This document shows positions 9,245 to 18,474 of a stretch of 64,000 nucleotides of DNA, piece by piece. Where the stretch lies: assembly GCA_016715115.1 (NCBI GenBank), contig JADKBM010000013.1, forward strand, positions 372,001 to 436,000, written 5' to 3'. Under the pieces are notes generated by a model that did no database searches, was not told the DNA's origin, and saw only the letters and a list, made by a program, of their open reading frames with translations. How positions within the stretch are numbered: the stretch's first letter is position 1; every line of letters begins with the position of its first letter. The position numbers and the translations under genes are program-made. Origin of the DNA: Acidobacteriota bacterium. GTDB lineage: Bacteria; Acidobacteriota; Blastocatellia; Pyrinomonadales; Pyrinomonadaceae.

Positions 9245-10693
9245 CTACTGAACATATGCCGAAGGAACCGGACGGTCGGACGCGAGTCCGAACGTCGCGA
9301 CGCTCAGGCTCGACGTGCTGCTGGCACGTATGTACCACGTACCGCCACGGTAAACCGCGGCGTCCGTTTTACCGTCGCCGTCGTAATCGGCGGGAACGAG
9401 GACGTCGGTCGCGAGTCCCCAGTTATAGTAAACGGCCTGGCCGTTCGAGCTTTGCTTGACGAACCAAACGCCGTTGCGGAACACCGCGAGATCGGTCTTT
9501 GAATCGCCGTCATAGTCCGCGCAGACGAACTTGTCGGTCGCAAGCCCCCAATTGTCGACTATCAGAGCGTTTGTCGAACTCAAACGGATGTACCAGCGCT
9601 GGTCTGCGGGACGGTAGATCGCCGGGTCCGACTTGCCGTCACCGTCGAAATCGCCGCGGACGGCTTTGTCGCCGGTCGTTCCCCATTGAACATAGGTCGT
9701 GTTCCCCGACGGATTATTGAGACTTCCGCGATAGTAGAAGTAGCTCTGCGAACCGACGGCCGAGTCGCGATAAACCGAAGGATCGGCTTTTCCGTCGCCG
9801 TCCCAATCCGCGACAGTTGTAGGTTTGTCGCCCGTTTGACCAAGTTTTTCAACGCGCACGGTCGAAGTGGTCGATTGAAGAATATAGAACGCGGCCTCTG
9901 ACGCCGGAGCTTCGCGCCAGACCGCGAGATCGGTCTTGTCGTCGCCGTCAAAATCGGCCGGCGTAATGACGTCGGTCGCGATTCCAAGCTGCATTGCATT
10001 GAAACCCTGGGTTGAACGGTTCATATACCAGATGCCGGTGGCCGGTCTGTAAATGCTCGGGTCGGCCTTGCCGTCTCCGTCAAAATCGGAAAAACCGTGA
10101 CGAATGACGACCACGGGTTGGGGTTGAACGACTGCGGTCGTGGTAATCGTCACGTCGCCTCCTTCCCCGCCATCGTTATCGCCCTGCAGTCCGGCTCCAT
10201 AGAATGTAATGTTTCCGACGTTTGTCGCCGGCGCGGTCCAGTTGAAAGTCCAGGAAGCGCCGCCGAACGTGCCCGGATAGGTGCCGGCGAGAGTTTGGGT
10301 GACGTAACTTTTGGTTGAAGCAACACGGACGCGTGTGTTTCCGTTCGTCGCCGCGACCGTCCCCGCCATCGTCGTCCCGGCAAGCGGAATGACCTCGAAC
10401 CCCCAATTAGCGCGTGAAAAGTTCGTTGTCGAATGCTGAACCTGGATCTGATAGGTTTGGCCCGGAACATAGGTGGCCGGCGCGATCACGCTGAACTGAC
10501 CCGCGCCCGCATTCTGCGAATGGCACCCTGTGCAGGTCGTTTCGCCGGGGGCTCCCGTGCGTCCCGTCGGCGCGCCGCCTTCGGATGCGATAGCGGGAGC
10601 CGTAAAACTCGAGCTTAGAAAAACCGCCGCGGCCGCTGCCGCCGCGAAGGAAAGTACCAGAAACAATTTCACACGTCTTATCTTCAATACCAT
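9245..10693 (-). CDS. Secreted FG-GAP-repeat protein with N-terminal CxxCH (choice-of-anchor V type)
   Basis: 482 residues. Signal peptide to about residue 36. The segment GAPGETTCTGCH near residues 48-59 carries one CxxCH, the heme-attachment motif; this GAPGExTCxxCH start is typical of the choice-of-anchor V domain, followed by a beta-rich Reeler-like region (residues ~65-190). From about 205 to the end there are six to seven FG-GAP-like blades (FDGDGKADPSIYRP, YDGDGKTDAAVYRG), which should form a calcium-binding propeller via DxDxDG loops. A strong ribosome binding site (AGGAGG) precedes the ATG. It is probably a surface or extracellular protein. Heme binding is an inference from the motif alone; the ResB gene lies next door upstream. 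Confidence 0.8.
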   Translation of the reverse strand: MVLKIRRVKLFLVLSFAAAAAAAVFLSSSFTAPAIASEGGAPTGRTGAPGETTCTGCHSQNAGAGQFSVIAPATYVPGQTYQIQVQHSTTNFSRANWGFEVIPLAGTTMAGTVAATNGNTRVRVASTKSYVTQTLAGTYPGTFGGASWTFNWTAPATNVGNITFYGAGLQGDNDGGEGGDVTITTTAVVQPQPVVVIRHGFSDFDGDGKADPSIYRPATGIWYMNRSTQGFNAMQLGIATDVITPADFDGDDKTDLAVWREAPASEAAFYILQSTTSTVRVEKLGQTGDKPTTVADWDGDGKADPSVYRDSAVGSQSYFYYRGSLNNPSGNTTYVQWGTTGDKAVRGDFDGDGKSDPAIYRPADQRWYIRLSSTNALIVDNWGLATDKFVCADYDGDSKTDLAVFRNGVWFVKQSSNGQAVYYNWGLATDVLVPADYDGDGKTDAAVYRGGTWYIRASSTSSLSVATFGLASDRPVPSAYVQ

Positions 10694-11280
10694 AACTATA
10701 GTCCTCCTAAAGACTTAAGAACTTCGCAAGTCTTATGAATCGCGCGATTTGCGCGTCTATGCGATTTGTTTGACCGCCGAGGGTAACGGTGAGCCAATTT
10801 CCGATCTCGTTTCCGACCGAGCCCAAACGATCGGACGGAAGCGAGTCAAGTCGAGCAGCGTTTTTACTGGAGCGGCGAATTCAATTCCGAAAACGCAAAT
10901 CGTTGCGGGAAACTTCGAAAACGAATCAACCCGGGGGGATGTCGGTTGGGTTCAACTAACCCCTTTGTTGTTCCGACGGAGACATTGGTTGCACGAACCG
11001 TGCCCGAGGAGGCAGAAAACGCCGCCGGACGAACATTGAGCCGCTGTAGCATCGCCGCCGGAGCGTGATGATGGTTCATGGCACCTTGTAGTCAAAACAC
11101 TGTTAAACGCAATCAAGGCAAGGATTTGAAGAAAGCTTTCAGAATCGAAAGATCTGATTCGGCCACTGCCGAAAAAAGTGATGCGCACAACCGTTCCGTT
11201 TTTCGGCAGAGCAACGTATGTCCGTCGAAACGAATCATTTTGTCACGGTCCGGTGCGAAAAATTCCGCGGTTTTGTGAGA
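10694..11280. other. Intergenic region upstream of the FG-GAP gene
   Basis: 587 bases between the ResB stop and the FG-GAP start, both on the minus strand. It should hold the promoter of the FG-GAP gene. A frame on the minus strand (about 10952-11188) has a Cys-rich end (CSSGGVFCLLGHGSCNQC) but poor context, so I do not call it a gene. Otherwise nothing recognised. Confidence 0.5.
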
Positions 11281-12750
11281 TCAGGCCTCCAAGAGCGAGT
11301 CAAAAAGCCGTGCGAATCGTCTTTCAAACGAGGCTTGATTGCGGTTCGTGTTGCCCGCGAAGATCAATCGGCATTTGCCGTTCGGGAGCCGTTCGATCGC
11401 GCACCAAACGCGTTGGTGAGAGAAAAAAAAGACGGCCGCGAGCGAGGCGATGAGCAACGCGAAACCCGTGTAGACGATCGGCGAGCCCGGATCACGGCGC
11501 ACGATCAGAACGTGTCTGTCGGAAACTCTCTCAAAATCGAGCAAGCGAAGGCTGCTTCCTCCAAACGAACTCAAATTCGTCCGATCGCCGGACTGATTGT
11601 CGCGAAATGCGAAAACGGTCCGGCGTGTGCCGTCCGGCAAGGTCGCTTCGATGATCGCCGCCGGATTCTCGTAGCCGACGGAGTTTTCGTTGGACGCGTC
11701 GCGAGTCAGACTGAGATTCGCGCGGAAATCGACGAAGCGAAGTGCGGTCCCATTCGCGAGACTTACGGTTCCGTTGCGCTCGATCGTATGGTTTTCGACC
11801 GATCCTTCCGCGGTTGTGGCTTGAATTCGAACGCTTCGCGCTTTGGCGATCGAAAGAAATGTCGAATGAAAGATCCGGAAACCCCGGTAATCGAACGGCT
11901 GATTTAGCTTTATCACCGCTCGATGCCGGCCGGAATCGTCACTGATCTCGAGATGCGTCAACCAATCGATCGAATTGGCGGATTCGAGTGGCCCTTTCGG
12001 ATTGATCAGCTTTTGTTCGAGATCGAGGCACGTGACGGCGAACGGCAAACGCCGGTATCTGATCGAGGACCGGTCGTCGCGAAAGACGAGTTCGTTGATC
12101 TGCGCCGCGGTCTCGCCGACGGTGATCGGCAATTGCCCCGAATAGCTTAATTGCGACGTCACGAAGCCGCCCGCGAGAATCGTCAGGAGCGCGACGTGAA
12201 CCGCGTATGCGCCGAATCGGTTCCAAGCGCCGGACTCGGCAAAGACGAATCTGCCGTCGCCCTTTTCACTGACAAGCGTCCGCCGCCAGCCGATCTTCCG
12301 ACAGGTGTTCGAGACTGTTCGAGCGACCTCGTCCGGCGTTCCGGCGAGTTCGATTACGCCGCTTGGTTTTTGTGAGACCAACCAATTCGGCGTCGGTTCC
12401 AGATTCGGGCGCGCGACCAGCTTCCGGGTTCTCGGAAACTGCTCGATCGACGCCAAAATGATATTCAGCGACAGAAGGGCCAAAAGCGCGTTGAAGTACC
12501 ACGTGCCGTAGATGTCGAATAATCCGAGCGTGCCGTAAAGGTTCCGTCGGAACTCGCTCATTTCCGCAATGTACGCTTCAAATCCGGTAACGTTGTATTG
12601 CGTCACGAGCATCCCCGTCATACTCACTGCGATCAGCAGAATAAGCAAGATGATGCCGAATTTGACGGAACTGAGAAAGTCGGTGAATCGGGCTGCGAAG
12701 GATGGTCTTTTTGCGGAAGCCGAAGCGCTGAGATCTTCTTTTGACGACAT
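11281..12750 (-). CDS. ResB-like cytochrome c biogenesis protein
   Basis: 489 residues. ResB/Ccs1 is the membrane partner that, with CcsA, delivers heme and keeps apocytochrome cysteines ready in system II cytochrome c maturation. Membrane spans are at about residues 33-52 (FGIILLILLIAVSMTGMLV), 83-102 (YFNALLALLSLNIILASI), 176-195 (YAVHVALLTILAGGFV) and 430-450 (IVYTGFALLIASLAAVFF), with the large periplasmic domain between spans three and four, as in the family. The segment FDYRGFRIFHSTF is typical. GGAAG lies 8 bases before the ATG. It is divergent from the 9-heme cytochrome gene and shares a 118-bp intergenic region with a CRP-type palindrome. No ccsA or resA partner is in the window. Confidence 0.85.
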   Translation of the reverse strand: MSSKEDLSASASAKRPSFAARFTDFLSSVKFGIILLILLIAVSMTGMLVTQYNVTGFEAYIAEMSEFRRNLYGTLGLFDIYGTWYFNALLALLSLNIILASIEQFPRTRKLVARPNLEPTPNWLVSQKPSGVIELAGTPDEVARTVSNTCRKIGWRRTLVSEKGDGRFVFAESGAWNRFGAYAVHVALLTILAGGFVTSQLSYSGQLPITVGETAAQINELVFRDDRSSIRYRRLPFAVTCLDLEQKLINPKGPLESANSIDWLTHLEISDDSGRHRAVIKLNQPFDYRGFRIFHSTFLSIAKARSVRIQATTAEGSVENHTIERNGTVSLANGTALRFVDFRANLSLTRDASNENSVGYENPAAIIEATLPDGTRRTVFAFRDNQSGDRTNLSSFGGSSLRLLDFERVSDRHVLIVRRDPGSPIVYTGFALLIASLAAVFFFSHQRVWCAIERLPNGKCRLIFAGNTNRNQASFERRFARLFDSLLEA

Positions 12751-12797
12751 TTATTTCTTCCGCTTTCGGCGAGATATTTGCCGATTGTTTTCAGGTC

Positions 12798-12813
12798 TGT
12801 GACCACAATCACA
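12798..12813. promoter_or_regulatory. CRP/FNR-type palindrome (TGTGA-N6-TCACA)
   Basis: TGTGACCACAATCACA has exact TGTGA and TCACA half-sites spaced by six. It is 48 bases from the ResB start and 56 from the 9-heme cytochrome start, so it could control both. Confidence 0.7.
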
Positions 12814-12868
12814 TTCTTTTGAATGGCGTTAATTGTAGCATTTCGTTAAGCTTTAATCCATCACTTCG

Positions 12869-14110
12869 ATGACAAGACTAAACGGCAAAAGATATCAACG
12901 GTTTCGCCTCGCGGTCGTTCTTTTGTTCGTGTGCGCTTCGTTCGGAAGCCTGTTTTATCCTCGGATCCTTGCGGTCACGCACGGCTTCGACGCGGTTGCC
13001 ACACCGACTCCGAAACGCCGGCCGAAACCGAAAGCCAAGACCGTTCCGAAGCCGACGCCGGCGCCGACTCCGGATCCCGAACAGGCGCGATTCGGTGACT
13101 TCAAGCACCAGATCCATCTCGATATGGAAATGCAGTGCTCGGCGTGCCACAAAGTGCCGACAACGAATTGGGACAAGGTGCGAAGCAAGGACGCGGCGTT
13201 CCCGGACGTGACGGATTTCCCGAAACACGATTCTTGCATCGACTGTCACCGCGAGCAGTTTTTCACCGGCAGGCCGCCGGCGATCTGCGCCAACTGTCAT
13301 GCCAATCCCGGGCCGGGCGACAGCACCCGCTTCCCGTTCCCGAATCCGCGTGAGATCTTTGACGCGACACCGCGCGGCAAGATCGCGGAATCTGAATTCA
13401 AGGTCGCGTTTCCGCACGACAAACACGTCGAGATCGTCAGCCAAAACCGTTCGCCGAGAGCGCGTGACGGAGCGCTTTTCGTCACCGCGCGGATGAGTTC
13501 GAACGAAGATAGCTGCAAGGTTTGCCATTCGACTTACAAACCGCAAGGCGATTCCAACGACGAGTATTTTTCGAAGCCTCCGAAGGATCTGGGCGATGCG
13601 TTTTGGCTGAAAAAGGGAACGTTCAAGGCATCGCCGATCGGTCACGCGAACTGTTTCACGTGTCATTCTGCCGATTCGGGGATCGCTCCGGCGCCGACCG
13701 ATTGCGGCACGTGCCACAAGGTCAAGGAGCCGCTTCCGGCAACCGACTTCAGTTCGGAGTTCGCGGTTAGAATGGGAATTGACGACAAGATAATGCTTCT
13801 CGCGTGGAAACGCCGGACTTCGGCGGGTGCTTTCCGGCACGAGTGGTTCAGTCACGCCGAACTCAGTTGCGCTACCTGCCACAACGTGATGACGCTCAAC
13901 ACGGCCGAGATCAAAACCAAGAAAGTGCCGGTGACGTCGTGCGCGGGGTGTCACATTACGGCGACAACGAATGACGGCGGAATTCTGAATTCCGAGATCG
14001 ACGCCAAAAAGAAGGATCCGAAGTTCTCGTGCGTGAAATGCCACGTTACTTTCGGCAAGTCGCCCGTTCCGGAATCGCATTTCAAGGCCGTAGTTGAGGC
14101 CGGCAAGTAA
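12869..14110 (+). CDS. Nonaheme c-type cytochrome
   Basis: 413 residues. An N-terminal signal or anchor (about residues 12-34) is followed by a Pro/Lys-rich linker (TPTPKRRPKPKAK...) and then nine CxxCH heme motifs: CSAC, CIDC, CANC, CKVC, CFTC, CGTC, CATC, CAGC and CVKC, each followed by His. Additional His residues provide distal ligands (HKVP, FPKHDS, FPHDKH, RHEWFSH), consistent with bis-His hemes of the cytochrome c3/c7 superfamily. It should act in the periplasm or at the surface as an electron carrier. The next gene starts two bases after the stop, so both form one operon. No strong ribosome binding site is seen. The partner redox enzyme is not evident. Confidence 0.85.
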   Translation: MTRLNGKRYQRFRLAVVLLFVCASFGSLFYPRILAVTHGFDAVATPTPKRRPKPKAKTVPKPTPAPTPDPEQARFGDFKHQIHLDMEMQCSACHKVPTTNWDKVRSKDAAFPDVTDFPKHDSCIDCHREQFFTGRPPAICANCHANPGPGDSTRFPFPNPREIFDATPRGKIAESEFKVAFPHDKHVEIVSQNRSPRARDGALFVTARMSSNEDSCKVCHSTYKPQGDSNDEYFSKPPKDLGDAFWLKKGTFKASPIGHANCFTCHSADSGIAPAPTDCGTCHKVKEPLPATDFSSEFAVRMGIDDKIMLLAWKRRTSAGAFRHEWFSHAELSCATCHNVMTLNTAEIKTKKVPVTSCAGCHITATTNDGGILNSEIDAKKKDPKFSCVKCHVTFGKSPVPESHFKAVVEAGK

Positions 14111-14112
14111 AA

Positions 14113-15432
14113 ATGACAATGACACCGCAGTCAAACAACCGACAAAATGCGATCCGCCGATCAAAGCTCGTGCGCGGAGCGGTCGTTCTGACGTTCCTCG
14201 CGGTTCTTTGCGGTTATTTTGTCACTTCGTGTTCGAAGGCGCCGCCGTCGATTGACGACGACAAAAGCCCGTACAAGCCTTTGATCGAAGAATCCACGGT
14301 GACGGACGCGATGGAGAACGTCGACTTCGCGAAGTTCAAGCACGACAGTACGCGTCACAAAGACTTGCCTTGTTTGCTTTGCCATCAGCGCAACGACGAT
14401 TCGACGAAAGTCGGCTTCGCGCCGCACGTTTCCTGCGCCGGCTGCCATACTCAGCAATTCGATGACAAGTCGCATCAGATCTGTCAGATTTGCCACGAAG
14501 AACAGGGGTCCGAGAAACTCAAACCCTTCCCGCCGATCCGGAGTTTCAGCGTCAAATTTGACCACAAGGCGCATTTCAGCGAGGCAAACTGCGCGACCTG
14601 CCATCGGCCGCAAGGAGCGGGAATGAGCGTGCCGGCGGCGGCCAACGATGCGCACGCGACCTGCTTTCAGTGCCACTCGGCCGCCAAGACGGTCGGCGAG
14701 AACAACATTGGCAAATGTTCGACGTGTCACGAACTCGGGCCGCGCAATCCGATAAACGATTCGACGGCGGCGATCGGATTCAACTTCGATCACGCGAAAC
14801 ACGGCAAGCTCGACTGCAACAGCTGCCACAACCCGCAGGGCGGAAACGCAATGTCGGCGATCAACGTCGCGATGCACGCGGGTGCGGCGAACAGTTGCGC
14901 GACCTGCCACAACGGTTCGCGCGCGTTCGGCGCGAACAATTTCTCAAACTGTCGGCAGTGTCACTCGGAAATGGGCGGCGCGAAAACGGTCGGGATCAAG
15001 TTCAGCCACGCGTCGCACACCAAGTCCAATTGTTCGATCTGCCACAAACCGGCGGGAAAAACGGGCAATTTCGTCGTCCCCGACGGTCAGTCGGCGCACA
15101 GTACCTGTTTTCAATGCCACTCGCCGAACAAGGGCGGCGGCAGCTTTACGAGCGGGAAATGCTTCACCTGCCATCAGATCGGCGGAACGAACACGATCTC
15201 GGCATCGTCTCCGGTGATCCCGGGCAATTTTGCCCACACGAAGCACAGTTTTATGGATTGTGATTCTTGCCACACCTCCTCGAACGGCGTGATGAGCGCG
15301 CCGTCCGTATTGATGCACAAGGCGCCAAAATCCGGCACGAATTGTGCGACCTGCCATAATAACGAAATGGCGTTCGGCGAAGACTTCACCAACTGTAAAC
15401 GGTGCCATACCGGGAACACATTCAAGAAATAG
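14113..15432 (+). CDS. 15-heme c-type cytochrome, probable lipoprotein
   Basis: 439 residues with 15 CxxCH motifs, one per ~26 residues from residue 88 onward. The hydrophobic N-terminal segment ends in GYFVTSCSK, a plausible lipobox, so it is likely anchored to a membrane. The hemes fall in repeated cytochrome c7-like modules: a KFxHxxH distal-ligand segment, then CxxCH, then a CFQCHS or CxTCH pair. Examples are FDHKAHFSEANCATCH, FDHAKHGKLDCNSCH and FSHASHTKSNCSICH. This modular layout is known from multiheme wires that carry electrons over long distance. It is translationally close to the nonaheme gene (2-bp gap). Cellular side (periplasm or outer surface) cannot be decided from the sequence. 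Confidence 0.85.
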   Translation: MTMTPQSNNRQNAIRRSKLVRGAVVLTFLAVLCGYFVTSCSKAPPSIDDDKSPYKPLIEESTVTDAMENVDFAKFKHDSTRHKDLPCLLCHQRNDDSTKVGFAPHVSCAGCHTQQFDDKSHQICQICHEEQGSEKLKPFPPIRSFSVKFDHKAHFSEANCATCHRPQGAGMSVPAAANDAHATCFQCHSAAKTVGENNIGKCSTCHELGPRNPINDSTAAIGFNFDHAKHGKLDCNSCHNPQGGNAMSAINVAMHAGAANSCATCHNGSRAFGANNFSNCRQCHSEMGGAKTVGIKFSHASHTKSNCSICHKPAGKTGNFVVPDGQSAHSTCFQCHSPNKGGGSFTSGKCFTCHQIGGTNTISASSPVIPGNFAHTKHSFMDCDSCHTSSNGVMSAPSVLMHKAPKSGTNCATCHNNEMAFGEDFTNCKRCHTGNTFKK

Positions 15433-15603
15433 ACGTCTCACGAAGTGGGATCCGTTCAGGATCTGTCTCCCGACTCGGCCAGTAGCCCGGAATCGAATTC
15501 GGGCGGATTTCGATCGGCCGGGAGGACGATCCTGAGCAATCTCGAACCGATTCCAATTGCCGCCGCCTGAAACCATTTCTCAGCCGAGAAATTTCGGTCC
15601 GAA

Positions 15604-15619
15604 AGTGACACCTGTCACT
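15604..15619. promoter_or_regulatory. CRP/FNR-type palindrome upstream of the cytochrome b/c fusion
   Basis: AGTGACACCTGTCACT is a perfect 6-4-6 inverted repeat and fits GTGA-N6-TCAC. It lies 112 bases before the ATG at 15731. Confidence 0.65.
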
Positions 15620-15730
15620 ACGTCGGGATCGGTATCGATCTAAAATGGGAACAGCAACGATTGAAACTCAAGGAACTGATTTTTGAGATCGATCTTGCTC
15701 TGAACCCTTTCAGGAGGAATTCATAAGACA

Positions 15731-17626
15731 ATGTTGAAAAGATACGCATCAATCGCGATTGTGCTGCTTTTCCTGCTTTTTTTCTCCGCATCATATTTCT
15801 ATCGTCCTACCTTGATTGAGGCGCAGGCGCAGTCCGCGGTGTCGAACTCGAACACGGCAGACGTCAAAGCGCCGAACGATCCGAAGTTGGTAATGCAGTG
15901 CGAGAGTTGTCACGGAACCGGTAAAACGCTTCCGTTTCTTGCCGGTGAGAAATTTCATAAGGAACCACATAAAGAATACGATCTCGGATTTCACGCGAAA
16001 CCCGCGAACAATGGCAAAAAGGCCGCATCTTGCGTTGATTGTCATACCGTCAACGGCGATATGAGTACGATCATGTCCGCGGCAAACCCAAAGTCGACGA
16101 TCTTTCGCGCGAATATTTCGCAAACCTGCGGACGCTGTCACAGCGATGCGACCGTTATGGCGAACGGCAACGGACTGTCGACGCGGCCGGCGCTGGCATA
16201 TGCCGAGAGCGTCCACGGCAAGGCGCTGTCGAGAGGAAACCTCAAGGCGGCGGTCTGTACGGATTGCCATCGAAGCCACGATATTCTGCCCGGAACCGAT
16301 ACGTCGTCACCGATCTCGAAGTTCAACGTCGCGTTGACGTGCGGCAAGTGTCACGGTGACATTTACACCGAATTCAACGACAGCGTCCACGGCGTCTCGC
16401 TGACCCGAGGAAACTACCAGTCACCGAACTGTACGGACTGTCACGGGATCCACGGCATCAAGCCGCAAAAGGATTCCCGGCAGGCGCTCGGGCTGACCGG
16501 TTGTTCGCAATGTCACGATGGCGTCCGGTTGTCGCAGGATTTCGGTATTGCGCCAGGACGAGTTTCGAGCTTTGAAGACAGTTACCACGGCCGCGCGATG
16601 AAGCACGGCTCGGATGTCGTCGCCGATTGCGCGAGCTGTCACGGCGTACATAATATCCGGCCGTCGACCGATCCGAAGTCGCTGATTCACGCCGACAATC
16701 TCGTTGCGACCTGCGGTCAATGCCATATTGGCGCCGGCACCAACTTCGCGGTTGGCAAGGTTCATCTCGATACGCCCGCGTCGCAGGACATCGGAAGCAT
16801 CGGGATCCATTGGGTGCGAAACGTCTATCTGTTCCTGATCTTCACGCTTGTCGGCGGGATGCTCGTCCATAACGGAGTCATCTGGTACCGCAAGGTAGTC
16901 GCGAAACGCAACGAAACTGTTAGGACGATCCAGAGAATGTCGGTCAATCAGCGCGTCCAGCATTGGATGTTGCTGACGAGTTTCATCGTCCTCGTGATCA
17001 CCGGATTCGCCCTCGAATATCCCGACGGCTATCTTGGCATTCTGGCCGGCGGCAGCGAGGGCGTCCGGCGCATCATCCATCGCGTTGCGGCCGTCGTAAT
17101 GATGGTCGGCGGGGTTTATCACGTCTTCTACCTCGCATTCTATAAGGAGGGCCGGCTGTGGCTCTGGGATATGCTGCCGTGCTGGAAGGATTTTACCGAT
17201 CTCTGGCAGAACGCGATGTACTTCGTCTTCAAGAAGGGCGAAAAACCGAAATTCGCGCGATTCAGATACGCCGACAAGGCCGAGTACTGGGCCGTTGTTT
17301 GGGGAACCGTTCTGATGGGCCTGACCGGTCTGATGATCTGGTTCAAGGTCGGCTTGTTCAGCTTTTTGCCGCGCTGGGCGATCGACATCGCAATCGCTGT
17401 TCACTTCTACGAAGCGATCCTAGCGACGCTCGCGATCGTCGTCTGGCATTTCTACCACGTCATCTTCGATCCGGACGTCTATCCGCTTAACTGGGCCTTT
17501 TACGACGGCAAGATGAGCGAAGAGATGTTCAAGGAAGAACACGAACAGGCGTGGGAAGACGCTCAGAAGGAAGAGGACCAGGAGGCTGAAACGGCTGAGA
17601 GCGAAGAGGAGAATCCGCATTCGTGA
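15731..17626 (+). CDS. Nonaheme cytochrome c fused to a cytochrome b domain (CbcL-like)
   Basis: 631 residues. After a signal sequence, nine CxxCH motifs lie between residues 57 and 332. The C-terminal half has five membrane spans (about 363-385, 410-429, 450-471, 520-539, 552-578) with His residues suited to two b-hemes (H411, H450, H464, H558, H573/H576), as in formate dehydrogenase gamma or cytochrome b561-type quinol sites. An acidic tail ends the protein. The layout of nine c-hemes plus a diheme b domain matches Geobacter CbcL, an inner-membrane quinol oxidase used for low-potential extracellular electron transfer; that comparison is from memory and is architectural only. AGGAGG is 13 bases before the ATG. 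It likely passes electrons from the quinol pool to periplasmic multiheme carriers. Confidence 0.8.
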   Translation: MLKRYASIAIVLLFLLFFSASYFYRPTLIEAQAQSAVSNSNTADVKAPNDPKLVMQCESCHGTGKTLPFLAGEKFHKEPHKEYDLGFHAKPANNGKKAASCVDCHTVNGDMSTIMSAANPKSTIFRANISQTCGRCHSDATVMANGNGLSTRPALAYAESVHGKALSRGNLKAAVCTDCHRSHDILPGTDTSSPISKFNVALTCGKCHGDIYTEFNDSVHGVSLTRGNYQSPNCTDCHGIHGIKPQKDSRQALGLTGCSQCHDGVRLSQDFGIAPGRVSSFEDSYHGRAMKHGSDVVADCASCHGVHNIRPSTDPKSLIHADNLVATCGQCHIGAGTNFAVGKVHLDTPASQDIGSIGIHWVRNVYLFLIFTLVGGMLVHNGVIWYRKVVAKRNETVRTIQRMSVNQRVQHWMLLTSFIVLVITGFALEYPDGYLGILAGGSEGVRRIIHRVAAVVMMVGGVYHVFYLAFYKEGRLWLWDMLPCWKDFTDLWQNAMYFVFKKGEKPKFARFRYADKAEYWAVVWGTVLMGLTGLMIWFKVGLFSFLPRWAIDIAIAVHFYEAILATLAIVVWHFYHVIFDPDVYPLNWAFYDGKMSEEMFKEEHEQAWEDAQKEEDQEAETAESEEENPHS

Positions 17627-17677
17627 TTCGGGATTCTTGATTTGGGAGCTTTGAGAAACGTCCTTCCTTCAGGGACA

Positions 17678-17724
17678 AGCACAGATCGACGGGAATCCAG
17701 CGGATTCAAAAGTCGATCTGTGCT
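17678..17724. repeat. Nested palindrome
   Basis: A 13-bp perfect outer stem (AGCACAGATCGAC/GTCGATCTGTGCT) encloses an inner GAATCC/GGATTC stem. It lies 50 bases after the cytochrome b/c stop and has no T-run, so it may be a dispersed repeat or an RNA-stabilising hairpin rather than a simple terminator. The rest of 17627-17990 shows nothing recognised. Confidence 0.6.
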
Positions 17725-17990
17725 CATTCGCAGACTAACAACTATCAGCTATCCATTGTTAACTACTCCGAAATCACCGTCTTCTGAATAGACGAGGTCG
17801 ATAACTGTGACGGAACCGTAGCAGGCGATTCGTGATTTCTGGTTGACTCGGACGAGGAGTGCCGCGCTGATTCGATTGGCGCGGCACAACAGGACTGGTC
17901 AATTCCAACACCGATTGCAGAACCGCTTTGAATGAGTCTTCGCCGATCGTCCGGTTTCCCCGACTATCAAAAGCCAGTATGATACCGTTT

Positions 17991-18470
17991 ATGAAAGGTT
18001 GCTTCTGCCTGGTCGGCTCAGCCGTCTTTGTTTTACTTCAGATGTTCACATTGATCACTTACGCACAAGGGAAACTTGATTCGGAGGTTGTTTTCACTAT
18101 CGAACGAACCGGATGTTTCGGCGATTGTCCGATTTATTCCGCCGAAATTCGTCTGGACGGCACCGTTGTCTATCACGGTGAGCGATTCGTCAAAACCGAA
18201 GGTCACCGGACACACAAGATTTCCCCGGAGGCTGTTCAGAAGTTGGTTAAATTGTTTCAAAAAAAAGACTTTCTCTCGATGAAAGATAGGTACGAGACTA
18301 ACGAATTCGGAATGAGCTTGACTGACCTTCCGACCACAATAACTTCCTTTTCGCTCGACGGAAAGACCAAAACGGTCGTCAACTATTTTGGCGCACCGCG
18401 TCAACTTGAATCGCTCGAGGACGCGATCGATCGCATCGGTGGTCTCCTCGAATACATCGGCCCCGTGTAA
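17991..18470 (+). CDS. Secreted DUF6438 protein
   Basis: 159 residues from the Met at 17991, which gives a good signal peptide (MKGCFCLVGSAVFVLLQMF to about AQG); an earlier in-frame Met at 17928 would add 21 residues before it. The segment ERTGCFGDCPIYSAEIRLDG followed by VVYHGERFV is the signature of DUF6438, a small domain of unknown function in secreted bacterial proteins. The two Cys of GCFGDC could form a disulfide. The next gene starts 5 bases after its stop. No link to the cytochromes is evident apart from position. Confidence 0.75.
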   Translation: MKGCFCLVGSAVFVLLQMFTLITYAQGKLDSEVVFTIERTGCFGDCPIYSAEIRLDGTVVYHGERFVKTEGHRTHKISPEAVQKLVKLFQKKDFLSMKDRYETNEFGMSLTDLPTTITSFSLDGKTKTVVNYFGAPRQLESLEDAIDRIGGLLEYIGPV

Positions 18471-18474
18471 TCTT

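Noticed and set aside
10749..11039. 96-aa plus-strand frame
   Set aside because: No ribosome binding site, no domain; lies in the promoter region of the FG-GAP gene.
10952..11188. Cys-rich minus-strand frame in the intergenic region
   Set aside because: Suggestive CxxC pattern at its end but no start context, no ribosome binding site and no known family.
12820..12845. Possible sigma-54 promoter before the 9-heme gene (TGGCGT ... TAGC)
   Set aside because: GG-to-GC spacing is one base too long and the -12 element is poor.
12878..14164. 428-aa minus-strand frame opposite the 9-heme gene
   Set aside because: Shadow of the cytochrome gene; no domain and Arg-rich composition.
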